Shown here: piece by piece, positions 8,556 through 16,738 of the stretch
How the letters are laid out: each line of letters begins with the position of its first letter
How positions within the stretch are numbered: the first letter of the stretch is position 1
NCBI RefSeq assembly: GCF_022511165.1
Contig: NZ_JAFLSB010000025.1
Location: forward strand, 1 to 23,491
Origin: Helicobacter sp.
GTDB lineage: Bacteria > Campylobacterota > Campylobacteria > Campylobacterales > Helicobacteraceae
Length of the DNA: 23,491 nt
Direction: 5' to 3'
The notes under the pieces: generated by a model
What the model saw: the letters and a program-made list of their open reading frames with translations, nothing else
Told to the model about the DNA's origin: nothing
The model's database searches: none
Translations under genes and position numbers: made by a program

Positions 8556-9732
8556 CACTATCGAAGCTGTAAGTGCCTTTAGTATTTTTGCCTTACTTAT
8601 TCTTTTTGCCTCACCTATTAGCTCTCTCACGCGTATTCCTATTGTTGTGGTGGAGATGATTCTAGGCGCATTAGCAGCGCATTTTTTTGGATATATTAGA
8701 GATATAGAAGAGGTGGAAATCATCGCAGAAGTGGGCTTCTTGTTTTTAATGTTTTTATGTGGGCTAGAAGTAGATATTAAAACCTTTACCAAACTTGGCT
8801 CACCCTTTTTGCTCCGCACTCTTGCGTATTTTTGCACCCTTTATGGCATTACCTGCATAGTCGTCTTTAGCTTGGGTATTTCTTTTGTATATATTGCCGC
8901 ACTGCCGGTAATGAGTCTAGGTATGATTGTAGCACTCATTAAAGACTATGGCAAAGAGCAGCCGTGGCTTGATTTAGCTTTAAAAATTGGTATTTTAGGG
9001 GAGCTTGTAAGTATTGCTGCACTTGTGATTGTCGATGGTGCATCTCGACACGGCGTAGGCAGCCACCTCGGGCATAAACTGCTTATGCTCGTGCTTTTTT
9101 TGCTTTTTGTGATTTTAGGATTCAAAATGGCAAGGGTGCTTTTTTGGTGGATACCACAGGTGCGCTTTTTGTTTTTGCCAAAAGATGATAGCAACTCACA
9201 AGATTTGCGCTTTGTCTTTTTGCTCCTTTTTGGATTTGTGTTACTTATGATGATTCTTGATATTAAAGTCGTGCTTGGGGCATTTTTAGCTGGGACGATT
9301 CTTAGCACATTTTTTAAGCACAAAACAGAATTACCCCAAAGGCTTCATCACTTTGGATTTGGCTTTCTTGTGCCATTTTTCTTTGTCCATATTGGCTCTA
9401 CGCTTGATTTAAACGCGCTTTTTACAGATCCGCAAATTATCACCTATGCCGCATATCTTATTATGGGTATGCTTTCTTTGCGTCTTGTGAGTGCAAGTAT
9501 CGTTTTTGGCTCATATTTTAAAAATATAAAATCCACCTTGCTTTTTGCTTTAAGCGATTCTATGCCTCTTACCTTTTTGATTGCTACGGCTACTTTAGGC
9601 AGAAGCATTGGGGAACTTAATGATACACTTTATGCCTCATTTTTGCTTGGTGCAATTTTGGAAGGTATTATCTTTAGCGTGGCTATTAAACTCGTATATG
9701 TCTTTTGGAAACCTTTAAAAAAGGAGAAATAA
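8548..9732 (+). CDS. CPA2-family (Kef-type) cation:proton antiporter, membrane domain only
   Basis: 394-aa integral membrane protein with about 12 hydrophobic segments, typical of the monovalent cation:proton antiporter-2 family. Features include a first helix followed by TRIPIVVVEMILGALAAHFFG, the EVGFLFLMFLCGLEVD segment seen in Kef/NapA-like transporters, LGAFLAGTILS, and FLVPFFFVHIGSTLDL. The protein ends just after the last helix, so the C-terminal RCK/TrkA-N nucleotide-binding domain of KefB/KefC is absent; nucleotide or glutathione gating of that type is not expected. The transported ion (K+ or Na+) cannot be told. The ATG overlaps the purN end by 8 nt and has AAAGGA 5 nt upstream. Its stop overlaps the next start as TAATG. 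Confidence 0.9.
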   Translation: MGSTIEAVSAFSIFALLILFASPISSLTRIPIVVVEMILGALAAHFFGYIRDIEEVEIIAEVGFLFLMFLCGLEVDIKTFTKLGSPFLLRTLAYFCTLYGITCIVVFSLGISFVYIAALPVMSLGMIVALIKDYGKEQPWLDLALKIGILGELVSIAALVIVDGASRHGVGSHLGHKLLMLVLFLLFVILGFKMARVLFWWIPQVRFLFLPKDDSNSQDLRFVFLLLFGFVLLMMILDIKVVLGAFLAGTILSTFFKHKTELPQRLHHFGFGFLVPFFFVHIGSTLDLNALFTDPQIITYAAYLIMGMLSLRLVSASIVFGSYFKNIKSTLLFALSDSMPLTFLIATATLGRSIGELNDTLYASFLLGAILEGIIFSVAIKLVYVFWKPLKKEK

Positions 9733-11144
9733 TGCAAAATCCCCCGCGTCAAACTTGGAGCTCAAGCCTTACTTACATTCTCACGGTTGCAGGAGCGACT
9801 ATTGGCTTTGGAGCGACTTGGAGATTCCCCTATCTTGTGGGTGAAAATGGCGGTGGGGCGTATGTGCTTGTCTTTGTCTTGGCAATGATTCTTGTGGGAA
9901 TCCCTGTGATTTTAGTAGAAAATGTGATTGGCAGACGCGCACATAAAAACGCAGTTGATGCCTTTAGTGGGGAGGTAGAGGGTAAAAACATCTCACGCTT
10001 TTTTAAAATCATCGGTTATTGCGGAATGCTTGGTGCATTTGGGATTATGGCGTATTATATGGTGCTTGGAGGCTGGGTGATAACTTATATCACAAGTATT
10101 TTAAGCGGTGCGCTGAATCTCTCTTCACCCATTACTGCAGAGCTTGCCACAGAGTTTTATAATGCCAAAATCGAACACAATCCCCTAATGATTGGCATTT
10201 ACACAAGTATATTCGTGCTCATAAATTGGATAATTCTTAAAAAAGGAATCATTGATGGCATTGAGCGCAGTATGAAATACCTTATGCCCTTGCTTTTTAT
10301 CTGTTTGCTGATTATGGTAGCACGCAATCTCACATTACCCGGAGCTATGGAGGGGGTAAAATTCTATCTTTTACCTGATTTTAGCAAAATCACCGCTAAG
10401 CTTTTGATTGATGTGCTAGGGCAAGTATTTTTTGCGCTTTCTTTGGGTTTTGGCGTGATGATTACTCTCTCCTCATATTTGCAAAAAGATGAAAATATGA
10501 TTAAAACCGCTGTTGCCACAGGTGTGCTTAATACCCTCATCGCACTCCTTGCGGGATTTATGATTTTTCCCTCACTCTTTAGCTTTGGACTAGAGCCTAC
10601 ACAAGGGGCAAGCCTTGTATTCCAAACACTTCCTATCGTATTTTCTCATATTTATTTTGGCAATATCTTAGCTCTTATCTTTTTTCTCCTGCTTATCACT
10701 GCTGCCCTTACTACTTCTTTGCCTATTTATGAAGCTATCATCACTACCTTGCACGAAAAATGCCATCTCTCACGCACAAATGCGATTAACCTCACGCTTG
10801 GCTTTATCTTTATATGTGGGAATCTCCCCTGTATTTTAAGCTTTGGGGCATTAGAAAATATTACTTGGAATGGAAGAAATATCTTTGAAAGCTTTGATTT
10901 TATCAGTGGCAATATTCTTTTTGTGCTGACTTCACTTGGGACATTGCTATTTGCAGGGTGGATTCTTAAAAATGAAGCAAAAAAAGAGCTAGGCAATAAT
11001 GGTGCGCTTTATCCAAAGCTTGTCAATATTTGGTATGTGTATATTAAATACTTCTTGCCCTTTGTGATTGTGCTGATTTTTATCGCTGGAGTATTCCCCG
11101 ATACACTTGAATATTGCCTTAGCGCACTCGGCTTACGCACATAA
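9732..11144 (+). CDS. Neurotransmitter:sodium symporter (NSS/SNF) family transporter
   Basis: 470-aa membrane transporter of the LeuT-fold NSS family, which usually moves amino acids or similar small molecules with Na+. The diagnostic TM1 motif is clear: GATIGFGATWRFPYLVGENGGGAY. The unwound TM6-like segment and about 11-12 further hydrophobic helices follow, ending shortly after the last one; bacterial members with 11 or 12 helices are both common. Substrate is unknown. I chose the ATG at 9732, which has AAGGAG at 9721-9726 and overlaps the antiporter stop as TAATG. The longer in-frame TTG at 9705 has no ribosome-binding site and would add a polar extension lying inside the antiporter gene. 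Confidence 0.93.
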   Translation: MQNPPRQTWSSSLTYILTVAGATIGFGATWRFPYLVGENGGGAYVLVFVLAMILVGIPVILVENVIGRRAHKNAVDAFSGEVEGKNISRFFKIIGYCGMLGAFGIMAYYMVLGGWVITYITSILSGALNLSSPITAELATEFYNAKIEHNPLMIGIYTSIFVLINWIILKKGIIDGIERSMKYLMPLLFICLLIMVARNLTLPGAMEGVKFYLLPDFSKITAKLLIDVLGQVFFALSLGFGVMITLSSYLQKDENMIKTAVATGVLNTLIALLAGFMIFPSLFSFGLEPTQGASLVFQTLPIVFSHIYFGNILALIFFLLLITAALTTSLPIYEAIITTLHEKCHLSRTNAINLTLGFIFICGNLPCILSFGALENITWNGRNIFESFDFISGNILFVLTSLGTLLFAGWILKNEAKKELGNNGALYPKLVNIWYVYIKYFLPFVIVLIFIAGVFPDTLEYCLSALGLRT

Positions 11145-11164
11145 AACTAAATAAAGAGCAAGAA

Positions 11165-13024
11165 ATGCTAAGAATCTGCCTTTTTTTATGTGTGATTTTT
11201 AATCTTATTTTTGGAGATGTGCCAAGCTCCGCGCTAAGTAAAACCCAATCCCACTCTTTCGCGCCAAAACCACAGCAAACCTATGCGCTAAGTATCTATG
11301 GCTCACCAAAATATCCTAAAAACTTCACGCATTTTGATTATGCCAATCCCAATGCCCCAAAGGGTGGAGTGCTCAAAGGCTTTGCGCTTGGCACTTTTGA
11401 TAGCCTTAATCCCTTTGCACAAAAGGGTAATGCCGCAAGTGAGCTTAGCACACTTGTGTATAATACCCTCACGATTCAAAGCCTTGATGAGCCTTTTAGC
11501 GAGTATGGTTTGGTGGCGGATTCTATAACAAAGGGGGCGGATTTTATTATATTTCATATTAATCCCAAAGCACACTTTAGCGATGGCGTAAAAGTGAGTG
11601 CGCAAGATGTTGCCTTTAGTTTTGAGACTTTGCTAGATAAGGGCAAGATTGAGTTTAAACGCTACTATGCTGATGTCAAAGAAGTCAAGGTATTGAGTGA
11701 AAACGAAGTAGCATTTTATTTTAAAAGTGATTCAAATAAAGAGCTTCCGCTGATTTTAGGGCAGCTGCCTATCCTGCCAAAGCATATTTATATGCAAGGA
11801 GATAAAAATACTTTTGGGGAGAATCCCCTCGCCCTCCCCATAGGCAGCGGGGCGTATAAAGTCAAAAAATATGATATAGGGCGCTCTATTACCTATGAAC
11901 GCAATCCCAACTATTGGGCAAAAGACCACCCCACGCAAAAAGGCTTATATAATTTTGATGAAGTGGTGATTGAATACTACAAAGATGCCGCTGTGGCGCA
12001 AAATGCCTTTATGGCGGGGGAATATGACTATCGCATAGAATCTTCTGCCAAAGTGTGGGCAACAGACTATGAGGGCAAAGCAAAGCAAGAAGGAGAGATT
12101 ATTCAAAAAACCTTTACTCATCAGCTTCCAAGCACTTTTCAGGGATTTTTTTTTAATACGCGCAAGGAACTTTTTAGCGATATAAGAGTGCGTGAGGCGA
12201 TTTTTTATGCCTTTGATTTTGAATGGAGCAATGCGCATTTATTTTTTAATCAATACGCACGCACCACACATATTTTTAATAACTCTCCCTTTGCTTCAAG
12301 TGGCTTGCCAAGCGGGAGAGAGAAGGAAATTTTAAAAGAGTATCAATCTAAACTTAATCCTAGAATCTTTACCCAAAGCTATATTGTTCCTCGCACAGAT
12401 GGGGCAAAAGTGCGCGGGGAGAATTTAAGAGAAAATCTTAAATATGCGAGGGATTTACTTACAAGTGCAGGTTTTTATATCAAAGATGGCGTATTGTATT
12501 CACCTAAAGGCAAGCCTTTTACTTTTGAGATTCTTATCTCCTATGAAGCCTTTGAGCGCATTTGTCTGCCTTTTGTTAAAAATCTTAAAAAGCTTGGCAT
12601 TCAAGCTCGCATTAGAAAGGTTGATGATTCTCAATATATGAATCGTGTGCGTAATTTTGAGTATGATATGGTGGTTGAGCTTTTGGGACAAAGTCTTTTT
12701 CCCGGAAATGAGCAAAATTATTATTGGCACTCAAGTGTCGCCAATACAAGCGGGAGTAAAAATTTTGCAGGAGTGCAAGATCCTGTCGTAGATGATTTAA
12801 TTGCACGATTGGTAACTGCACAAGGAGAAAATGAGCGCATTGCCATTGGTAGGGCATTGGATAGAATCTTGCTTTGGGGGTTTTATGCGATTCCGCATTT
12901 TAATCTCCCTGCCTTTCGTGTGGCATATTGGAGCAAAATCCAAATGCCAAAGCTCACGCCACCCTATGGTATCGACCCATATTTATGGTGGGCAAAGCCA
13001 GAATCTAAAGCGCAAAATAAATAA
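11165..13024 (+). CDS. YejA-like periplasmic binding protein (SBP family 5)
   Basis: 619-aa extracellular solute-binding protein of the peptide/nickel family (SBP_bac_5), close in architecture to YejA, the binding protein of the microcin C/peptide importer YejABEF. A signal peptide (MLRICLFLCVIFNLIFG) precedes a variable stretch, then the hallmark HFDYANPNAPKGG and GTFDSLNPFAQKG segments. GSGAYKVKKYDIGRSITYERNPNYW is the central family signature. Length matches YejA. There is no lipobox, so it should be soluble in the periplasm. It starts 20 nt after the NSS transporter. No permease or ABC ATPase gene lies in this window, so its partner must be elsewhere. Related proteins called NikZ serve nickel/cobalt uptake in some Helicobacter and Campylobacter, so metal or peptide are both possible ligands. 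Confidence 0.88.
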   Translation: MLRICLFLCVIFNLIFGDVPSSALSKTQSHSFAPKPQQTYALSIYGSPKYPKNFTHFDYANPNAPKGGVLKGFALGTFDSLNPFAQKGNAASELSTLVYNTLTIQSLDEPFSEYGLVADSITKGADFIIFHINPKAHFSDGVKVSAQDVAFSFETLLDKGKIEFKRYYADVKEVKVLSENEVAFYFKSDSNKELPLILGQLPILPKHIYMQGDKNTFGENPLALPIGSGAYKVKKYDIGRSITYERNPNYWAKDHPTQKGLYNFDEVVIEYYKDAAVAQNAFMAGEYDYRIESSAKVWATDYEGKAKQEGEIIQKTFTHQLPSTFQGFFFNTRKELFSDIRVREAIFYAFDFEWSNAHLFFNQYARTTHIFNNSPFASSGLPSGREKEILKEYQSKLNPRIFTQSYIVPRTDGAKVRGENLRENLKYARDLLTSAGFYIKDGVLYSPKGKPFTFEILISYEAFERICLPFVKNLKKLGIQARIRKVDDSQYMNRVRNFEYDMVVELLGQSLFPGNEQNYYWHSSVANTSGSKNFAGVQDPVVDDLIARLVTAQGENERIAIGRALDRILLWGFYAIPHFNLPAFRVAYWSKIQMPKLTPPYGIDPYLWWAKPESKAQNK

Positions 13025-13047
13025 GCTCGTAAAAAAGGAGGCTATGC

Positions 13048-13053
13048 TATAAT
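13048..13053 (+). promoter_or_regulatory. Putative extended -10 promoter of the AAA+ ATPase gene
   Basis: TATAAT preceded by TGC gives an extended -10 element, followed by GCCCCCGC. It is 24 nt past the yejA-like stop and about 137 nt before the ATPase ATG. No -35 box is evident. The preceding AAGGAGGC is unlikely to be a ribosome-binding site for a real gene, because the ATG after it is followed by a stop after three codons. Confidence 0.55.
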
Positions 13054-13100
13054 GCCCCCGCACGCATTAAAATGATAAAAACACAAAAAAAGGAAACTCG

Positions 13101-13184
13101 TTGAAAGAATCTACACCAAAACCTAATAATTTATTTTATATACTACTCTTTCTTAAAGCAAATAATAATGGGAGGGGGGAGTGA
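13101..13184 (+). CDS. Possible 27-codon leader peptide
   Basis: Short ORF starting with TTG, preceded by AAAAAAAGGAA about 6 nt upstream, and reading MKESTPKPNNLFYILLFLKA before an Asn/Gly-rich end. It is in the same frame as the ATPase but is separated from it by two consecutive stops (TGA TAA) and a TCA codon. Its last codons contain the G-rich stretch that also serves as ribosome-binding site for the ATPase. It could be a translated leader that opens or blocks that site, or simply a chance ORF in a 5' untranslated region. Evidence is limited to position and a plausible ribosome-binding site. Confidence 0.3.
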   Translation: MKESTPKPNNLFYILLFLKANNNGRGE

Positions 13185-13190
13185 TAATCA

Positions 13191-14942
13191 ATGAAACATT
13201 ATCTTAATTTTATTCAAAGCAAAAATCTGCAAAATGATAGCATTTTTAACTTACTTAAATGCAATGAAAATGAGGGAAAAATCTTGCAATTTATGGCAAA
13301 AGCCTTGCTTGAAGGGGAAGTAGATTTTATCGTGCATACACTTCTTACTAAGGTTTTTCCTAGTAAAGGCGCACCACAAAGTGAATCTAACCTCACATTT
13401 TTGCCTCATATCCGTAATCTCATTGAGTTAGGGTGGGTATCTCAAAGCTCATTTTTACAGCCCAAACTCACTGATATAACACTCCTTGAGCTTTATAATG
13501 ATAATATTTGCCTCTCCCATACTTTTTTAAAGCTCCTTGAAGATGGCGCGCTTAATGTTGATTTGCCTGAAATCACACCCTATGAAGATCATCTTGAATA
13601 TCTTAAGGATCAATTTGCCTATATTGATTTATTGCAAAAAATGAGTGCGCTCAAATTTTCACAAAAACTCGATTCTCCTTCTCTCTCTCGTGCAAATTAT
13701 CGCCTTAAACTCCTTGAAGAAACAATCAATTCGCGCCTTAAACTTACAACCAAAGATATGAGCATTATTAAAATGATAAAAGAATATCATTTAGAACAAA
13801 AAGAGCAGATTATCTTTTTTGCCCTACTCAAAGAAGAATACTCAAGCAGCGATGAGAATTTGCGTGATATGAATGCACTCTTAGAACTCATTAGTCTTGA
13901 TGAATATGACAAAATAAAACATCGCTCCTTGCTTGATGAAAACTCCACCCTTGTGCAAAAAGGCTTGATAGATTATGATGAAATGCTTAGTCCCTTTGGA
14001 GGTATTTCACGCACATTTTTTATCCCCGAAGAGATTCTCCAAAATATTATCCACCCAAACAAAAAAAAGAAACGCACCAAAATAAGCCTTGATTCTATTA
14101 TCAAAGAGCAGGAAATTTTTGAGCTTTTAGAGCCAAAATATAGCATTGATGAAGTGATACTCCACTCCCACACAAGAGAGATTCTCAATCATCTCCTTGC
14201 ACAAGTCAATAGCGATGTTATTTCACTTCTTAGACTTTGGGGTGTAAAAGATAAGAAAAAAGGCATTGATGCAAAAATCCTTTTATATGGCGCTGCTGGC
14301 ACAGGCAAAACTATTACCGCATTGGCTTTAGCTAAAAGCCTCAAAAAGCAGATTCTAAGTTTTGACTGCTCAAAGATTCTCTCTATGTATGTGGGAGAAT
14401 CCGAAAAAAATGTGCGCAAAATTTTTGATAGTTACCAAGATATATGTAAAAAAATTAAAAATGAGCCTATTTTGCTCCTTGATGAGGCTGACCAATTCCT
14501 TAGCACACGCGGTAGTAGCGCTCATAGTGCAGATAAAATGCACAACCAAATGCAAAATATTTTCTTAGAGCAAATTGAGCGATTTGAGGGTATTTTGATT
14601 GCCACAACAAATCTTTTAGAAAATTTTGACAGCGCATTTTCACGGCGATTTAATTATAAGATTGAATTCAAACGACCCAATAAAGCACAAAGAGAAGAGT
14701 TATGGCTCAAGCATCTTCCCAAAAATGCGCCCTTTGGCTCCCTCACAAGAGAGCATCTTGCAAAAGCTTTGTGTGAGTATGATTTGAGCGGAGGACAAAT
14801 CACATTGATTGTGAAAAACACAGCCTATAAAGTTGCTACAAAAGCCCAACCTATCTTTACAGAAGAAGACTTCATAAGCCAAATTAAATCCGAGCTAAGC
14901 GGGAATTTTGACGGAAACAAAAGTATGGGCTTTAGGCGGTAA
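13191..14942 (+). CDS. AAA+ ATPase of unknown function
   Basis: 583-aa protein with an unassigned N-terminal region (residues 1 to about 335) and a C-terminal classical AAA domain. Walker A is GAAGTGKT at 367-374, Walker B is ILLLDEAD with Asp431-Glu432, sensor 1 is in ATTN (Asn474), and a Ser-Arg-Arg-Phe-Asn arginine-finger segment is at 484-488. The order and spacing resemble spastin/FtsH-type AAA modules; no HExxH protease motif and no second AAA module are present. The N-terminal part is Leu- and charge-rich and probably helical. Similar orphan proteins occur in Campylobacter (I recall Cj0377), without an agreed role. The ATG follows a G-rich ribosome-binding region by about 10 nt. It is apparently monocistronic and converges with motB. 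Confidence 0.88.
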   Translation: MKHYLNFIQSKNLQNDSIFNLLKCNENEGKILQFMAKALLEGEVDFIVHTLLTKVFPSKGAPQSESNLTFLPHIRNLIELGWVSQSSFLQPKLTDITLLELYNDNICLSHTFLKLLEDGALNVDLPEITPYEDHLEYLKDQFAYIDLLQKMSALKFSQKLDSPSLSRANYRLKLLEETINSRLKLTTKDMSIIKMIKEYHLEQKEQIIFFALLKEEYSSSDENLRDMNALLELISLDEYDKIKHRSLLDENSTLVQKGLIDYDEMLSPFGGISRTFFIPEEILQNIIHPNKKKKRTKISLDSIIKEQEIFELLEPKYSIDEVILHSHTREILNHLLAQVNSDVISLLRLWGVKDKKKGIDAKILLYGAAGTGKTITALALAKSLKKQILSFDCSKILSMYVGESEKNVRKIFDSYQDICKKIKNEPILLLDEADQFLSTRGSSAHSADKMHNQMQNIFLEQIERFEGILIATTNLLENFDSAFSRRFNYKIEFKRPNKAQREELWLKHLPKNAPFGSLTREHLAKALCEYDLSGGQITLIVKNTAYKVATKAQPIFTEEDFISQIKSELSGNFDGNKSMGFRR

Positions 14943-14948
14943 AATCTA

Positions 14949-15009
14949 AGAGATAGTTTATAGACTTTTAAATTTAAAAAGAGAACCTCTCTTAAAACCT
15001 ACTATCTTT
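14949..15009. terminator. Nested inverted repeats between convergent genes, possible bidirectional terminator
   Basis: An inner hairpin, AAGAGA/TCTCTT with a 3-nt loop (14979-14993), lies inside outer arms AGATAGT (14951-14957) and ACTATCT (15001-15007). On the minus strand the inner stem is followed by TTT, a weak terminator for motB; on the plus strand the T-tract is missing. The convergent location supports a terminator role, but the stems are short and AT-rich. Confidence 0.35.
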
Positions 15010-15137
15010 GCAAGGAATCTAGAATCTGCTCGGTTTTTAGCTCATATTTCCATATTTTCATAATTAAGGAAAGTAAGTGATTGGCTTTAATGATAAGCCC
15101 TATCTCTTAAAATCCTAATCTCTGTCTGCAATAAAAA

Positions 15138-15887
15138 TTATTGCTGCATATTCTGCAAAGTCTCCTCAAGAATTGATTGAGCCACAGGCGCATCTTTTGG
15201 ATCCACAAAAAAGAAAATCTCCACGCGATTATTTTTTGCACGATTAATGGGACTATCATTAGGTGCAATGGCTTGATGTTCCCCATAACCAGAAAAAGAA
15301 ATGCGTTCAGGAGAAATACCATTTTTGATAAGAACTTTCATCACACTAAGAGCACGCGCAGAGGAAAGCTCATAATTATCTTTATAGCGTGAACCTACGG
15401 GCAAAGGTGTATTATCAGTATAACCACGCACATCAACTTTGACATATTCGGGCAATTTTTTAATGATTGCACTCATTCTTTGCAAATATAGATACACATC
15501 ACTATTGTTAATTTCAGCACTTCCGGGATCAAAGGAAATATTTGAAGGAAGACGTAAAGATGTCCCCATTTCTACTTGCTCTAAGATTCCGCCCTCTTCT
15601 GCCATTTGTTCAATCTCTGCAGTTGTAACAGTTGATGAATCGGCAGATGCAGCGCTTCCTTCAATCTCATTCTCACTAATATCTTCTTCATCAGAAGACA
15701 AAGGCGAAGTGAGCGTAAAATCAAAAATTTTGACAAATTCAGTTTTGAGTGCTTCAGAATCTGCCGAAGAGGTTGATGAAATCGCCCACAAAGCAATAAA
15801 AAGTGCCAAAAGCAAGGAGAGAAAGTCCGCATAAGGAACCGCCCACTTTTCTCCTGCTGGACATTCTGGACATTTCTTTTTAGCCAT
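15138..15887 (-). CDS. motB: Flagellar motor stator protein MotB
   Basis: 249-aa stator subunit that anchors the MotA4-5/MotB2 proton channel to peptidoglycan. The N-terminal transmembrane helix contains the essential proton-carrying aspartate, Asp21, in PYADFLSLLLALFIALWAIS. A Ser/Asp/Glu-rich acidic linker follows (about residues 62-100), then the OmpA/MotB peptidoglycan-binding domain with RGYTDNT (154-160), YELSSARA and NRAKNNRVEI (215-224). The MotA stop is 12 nt upstream and the ribosome-binding site AAGGTG precedes the ATG. The usual two-Cys motif near the start (KKCPECP) is also seen in Helicobacter and Campylobacter MotB. It is the last gene of a minus-strand run and converges with the AAA+ gene. 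Confidence 0.96.
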   Translation of the reverse strand: MAKKKCPECPAGEKWAVPYADFLSLLLALFIALWAISSTSSADSEALKTEFVKIFDFTLTSPLSSDEEDISENEIEGSAASADSSTVTTAEIEQMAEEGGILEQVEMGTSLRLPSNISFDPGSAEINNSDVYLYLQRMSAIIKKLPEYVKVDVRGYTDNTPLPVGSRYKDNYELSSARALSVMKVLIKNGISPERISFSGYGEHQAIAPNDSPINRAKNNRVEIFFFVDPKDAPVAQSILEETLQNMQQ

Positions 15888-15899
15888 ATTACACCTTAA

Positions 15900-16670
15900 T
15901 TATTCAAATTGTGAAATTTTAGGCTCACCCGGTGGGATAAATCCAAGCAATTTCTCTTCAAGGTTACGAGGGTTATCGCCATTAGCAATTCCTACAACAC
16001 CCTCCAAAACAACCATACGCCCACGGATAATATCTTTACTCTTGGACATCATCTTGTGTCCCCAAGGACCAAAAAGCGCGTAAGAACAGAAAATCCCTGT
16101 AACCGTCGCGGTAAATGCCCCAGAAATACCTGCCGCCATCGCCTTTGGGTCATCAAGGAGCTGAAGCGCAAGAATAAGCCCGCACACCGCCCCAACAAGT
16201 CCCATTGTAGGACAAGTTTCTGCATACAGCACCCAAAAGTGAGCCGAGCCGTGGTAATACTCTTCAAGAGATTCAATTTGCACTTCCATATCTTCGCGCA
16301 CAGCGTGAGCATCTCGCCCGTCAATAATCATCGAAAGAGATTGTCGCAAGAAATCATCTTCAATTTGCGCCGCCTTACCTTCAAGTGCGAGTACCCCGTC
16401 TTTTCTCGCAAGGGTGGAGAGTTCCACGAGCTGCCGTATAATTTCATTGAGATTTGTCCCCGTTCCGCCAAAAACAATCTTTAACTCTTTAAGTGCACCC
16501 TTGATATGCGAGCCGTGTGTAGCCGCCACTGCCGCACAACCCGCAGTAGGGATAATAATAATCAACGAGCTAAGGTGGATAAGGTGCAGAGGGTTACCAC
16601 CCTCCATAATATCACCTATCGAAATACTTGCAACAGCCCCAATAAGTCCCAGAACAGAGGTTAAGTCCAT
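15900..16670 (-). CDS. motA: Flagellar motor stator protein MotA
   Basis: 256-aa four-helix inner membrane protein that with MotB forms the proton-driven stator unit and contacts FliG. Helices 1 and 2 lie at about residues 1-20 and 30-50, and helices 3 and 4 at about 148-170 and 180-202. The cytoplasmic loop has Arg89 and Glu97, equivalent by position to the rotor-contacting E. coli Arg90 and Glu98. Pro154 (ETCPTMGLVGAV) and Pro202 (LFGPWGHKM) match the two conserved prolines of the family. AAAGGAG lies close to the ATG at 16670. Separated by 68 nt from the upstream MBL gene, with a -10-like box in that gap, so motAB probably has its own promoter. Confidence 0.97.
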   Translation of the reverse strand: MDLTSVLGLIGAVASISIGDIMEGGNPLHLIHLSSLIIIIPTAGCAAVAATHGSHIKGALKELKIVFGGTGTNLNEIIRQLVELSTLARKDGVLALEGKAAQIEDDFLRQSLSMIIDGRDAHAVREDMEVQIESLEEYYHGSAHFWVLYAETCPTMGLVGAVCGLILALQLLDDPKAMAAGISGAFTATVTGIFCSYALFGPWGHKMMSKSKDIIRGRMVVLEGVVGIANGDNPRNLEEKLLGFIPPGEPKISQFE

Positions 16671-16701
16671 AGGTCTCCTTTAATTAGTTATATATTCTCA
16701 A

Positions 16702-16707
16702 ATTGTA
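16702..16707 (-). promoter_or_regulatory. Candidate -10 box of motAB
   Basis: Minus-strand TACAAT, about 31 nt before the motA ATG, in an AT-rich 68-nt gap. No -35 or sigma-54/sigma-28 element was recognised. Confidence 0.35.
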
Positions 16708-16738
16708 TCTAAACAGAAATGCAAAGCAAAAAATATTC

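Noticed and set aside
9705..9731. TTG start for the NSS transporter
   Set aside because: No ribosome-binding site; the ATG at 9732 has AAGGAG and a TAATG overlap.
12831..13052. 73-codon frame over the yejA-like 3' end that ends just past the AAGGAGG at 13034
   Set aside because: It overlaps a clear YejA-type protein to its last residue, and the ATG after AAGGAGG is followed by a stop after three codons.
13040..13190. CRISPR, tandem repeat or riboswitch in the gap before the AAA+ gene
   Set aside because: No repeated unit is present and I recognise no conserved riboswitch core; only the promoter, leader ORF and G-rich site are supported.
15439..15834. 131-codon plus-strand ORF antisense to motB
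   Set aside because: motB is an unmistakable gene over the same DNA; the antisense product is Ser/Glu-rich low complexity and has no family likeness.
16056..16484. 142-codon plus-strand ORF antisense to motA
   Set aside because: It lies entirely over conserved MotA sequence and has basic, Cys-rich composition typical of a shadow frame.
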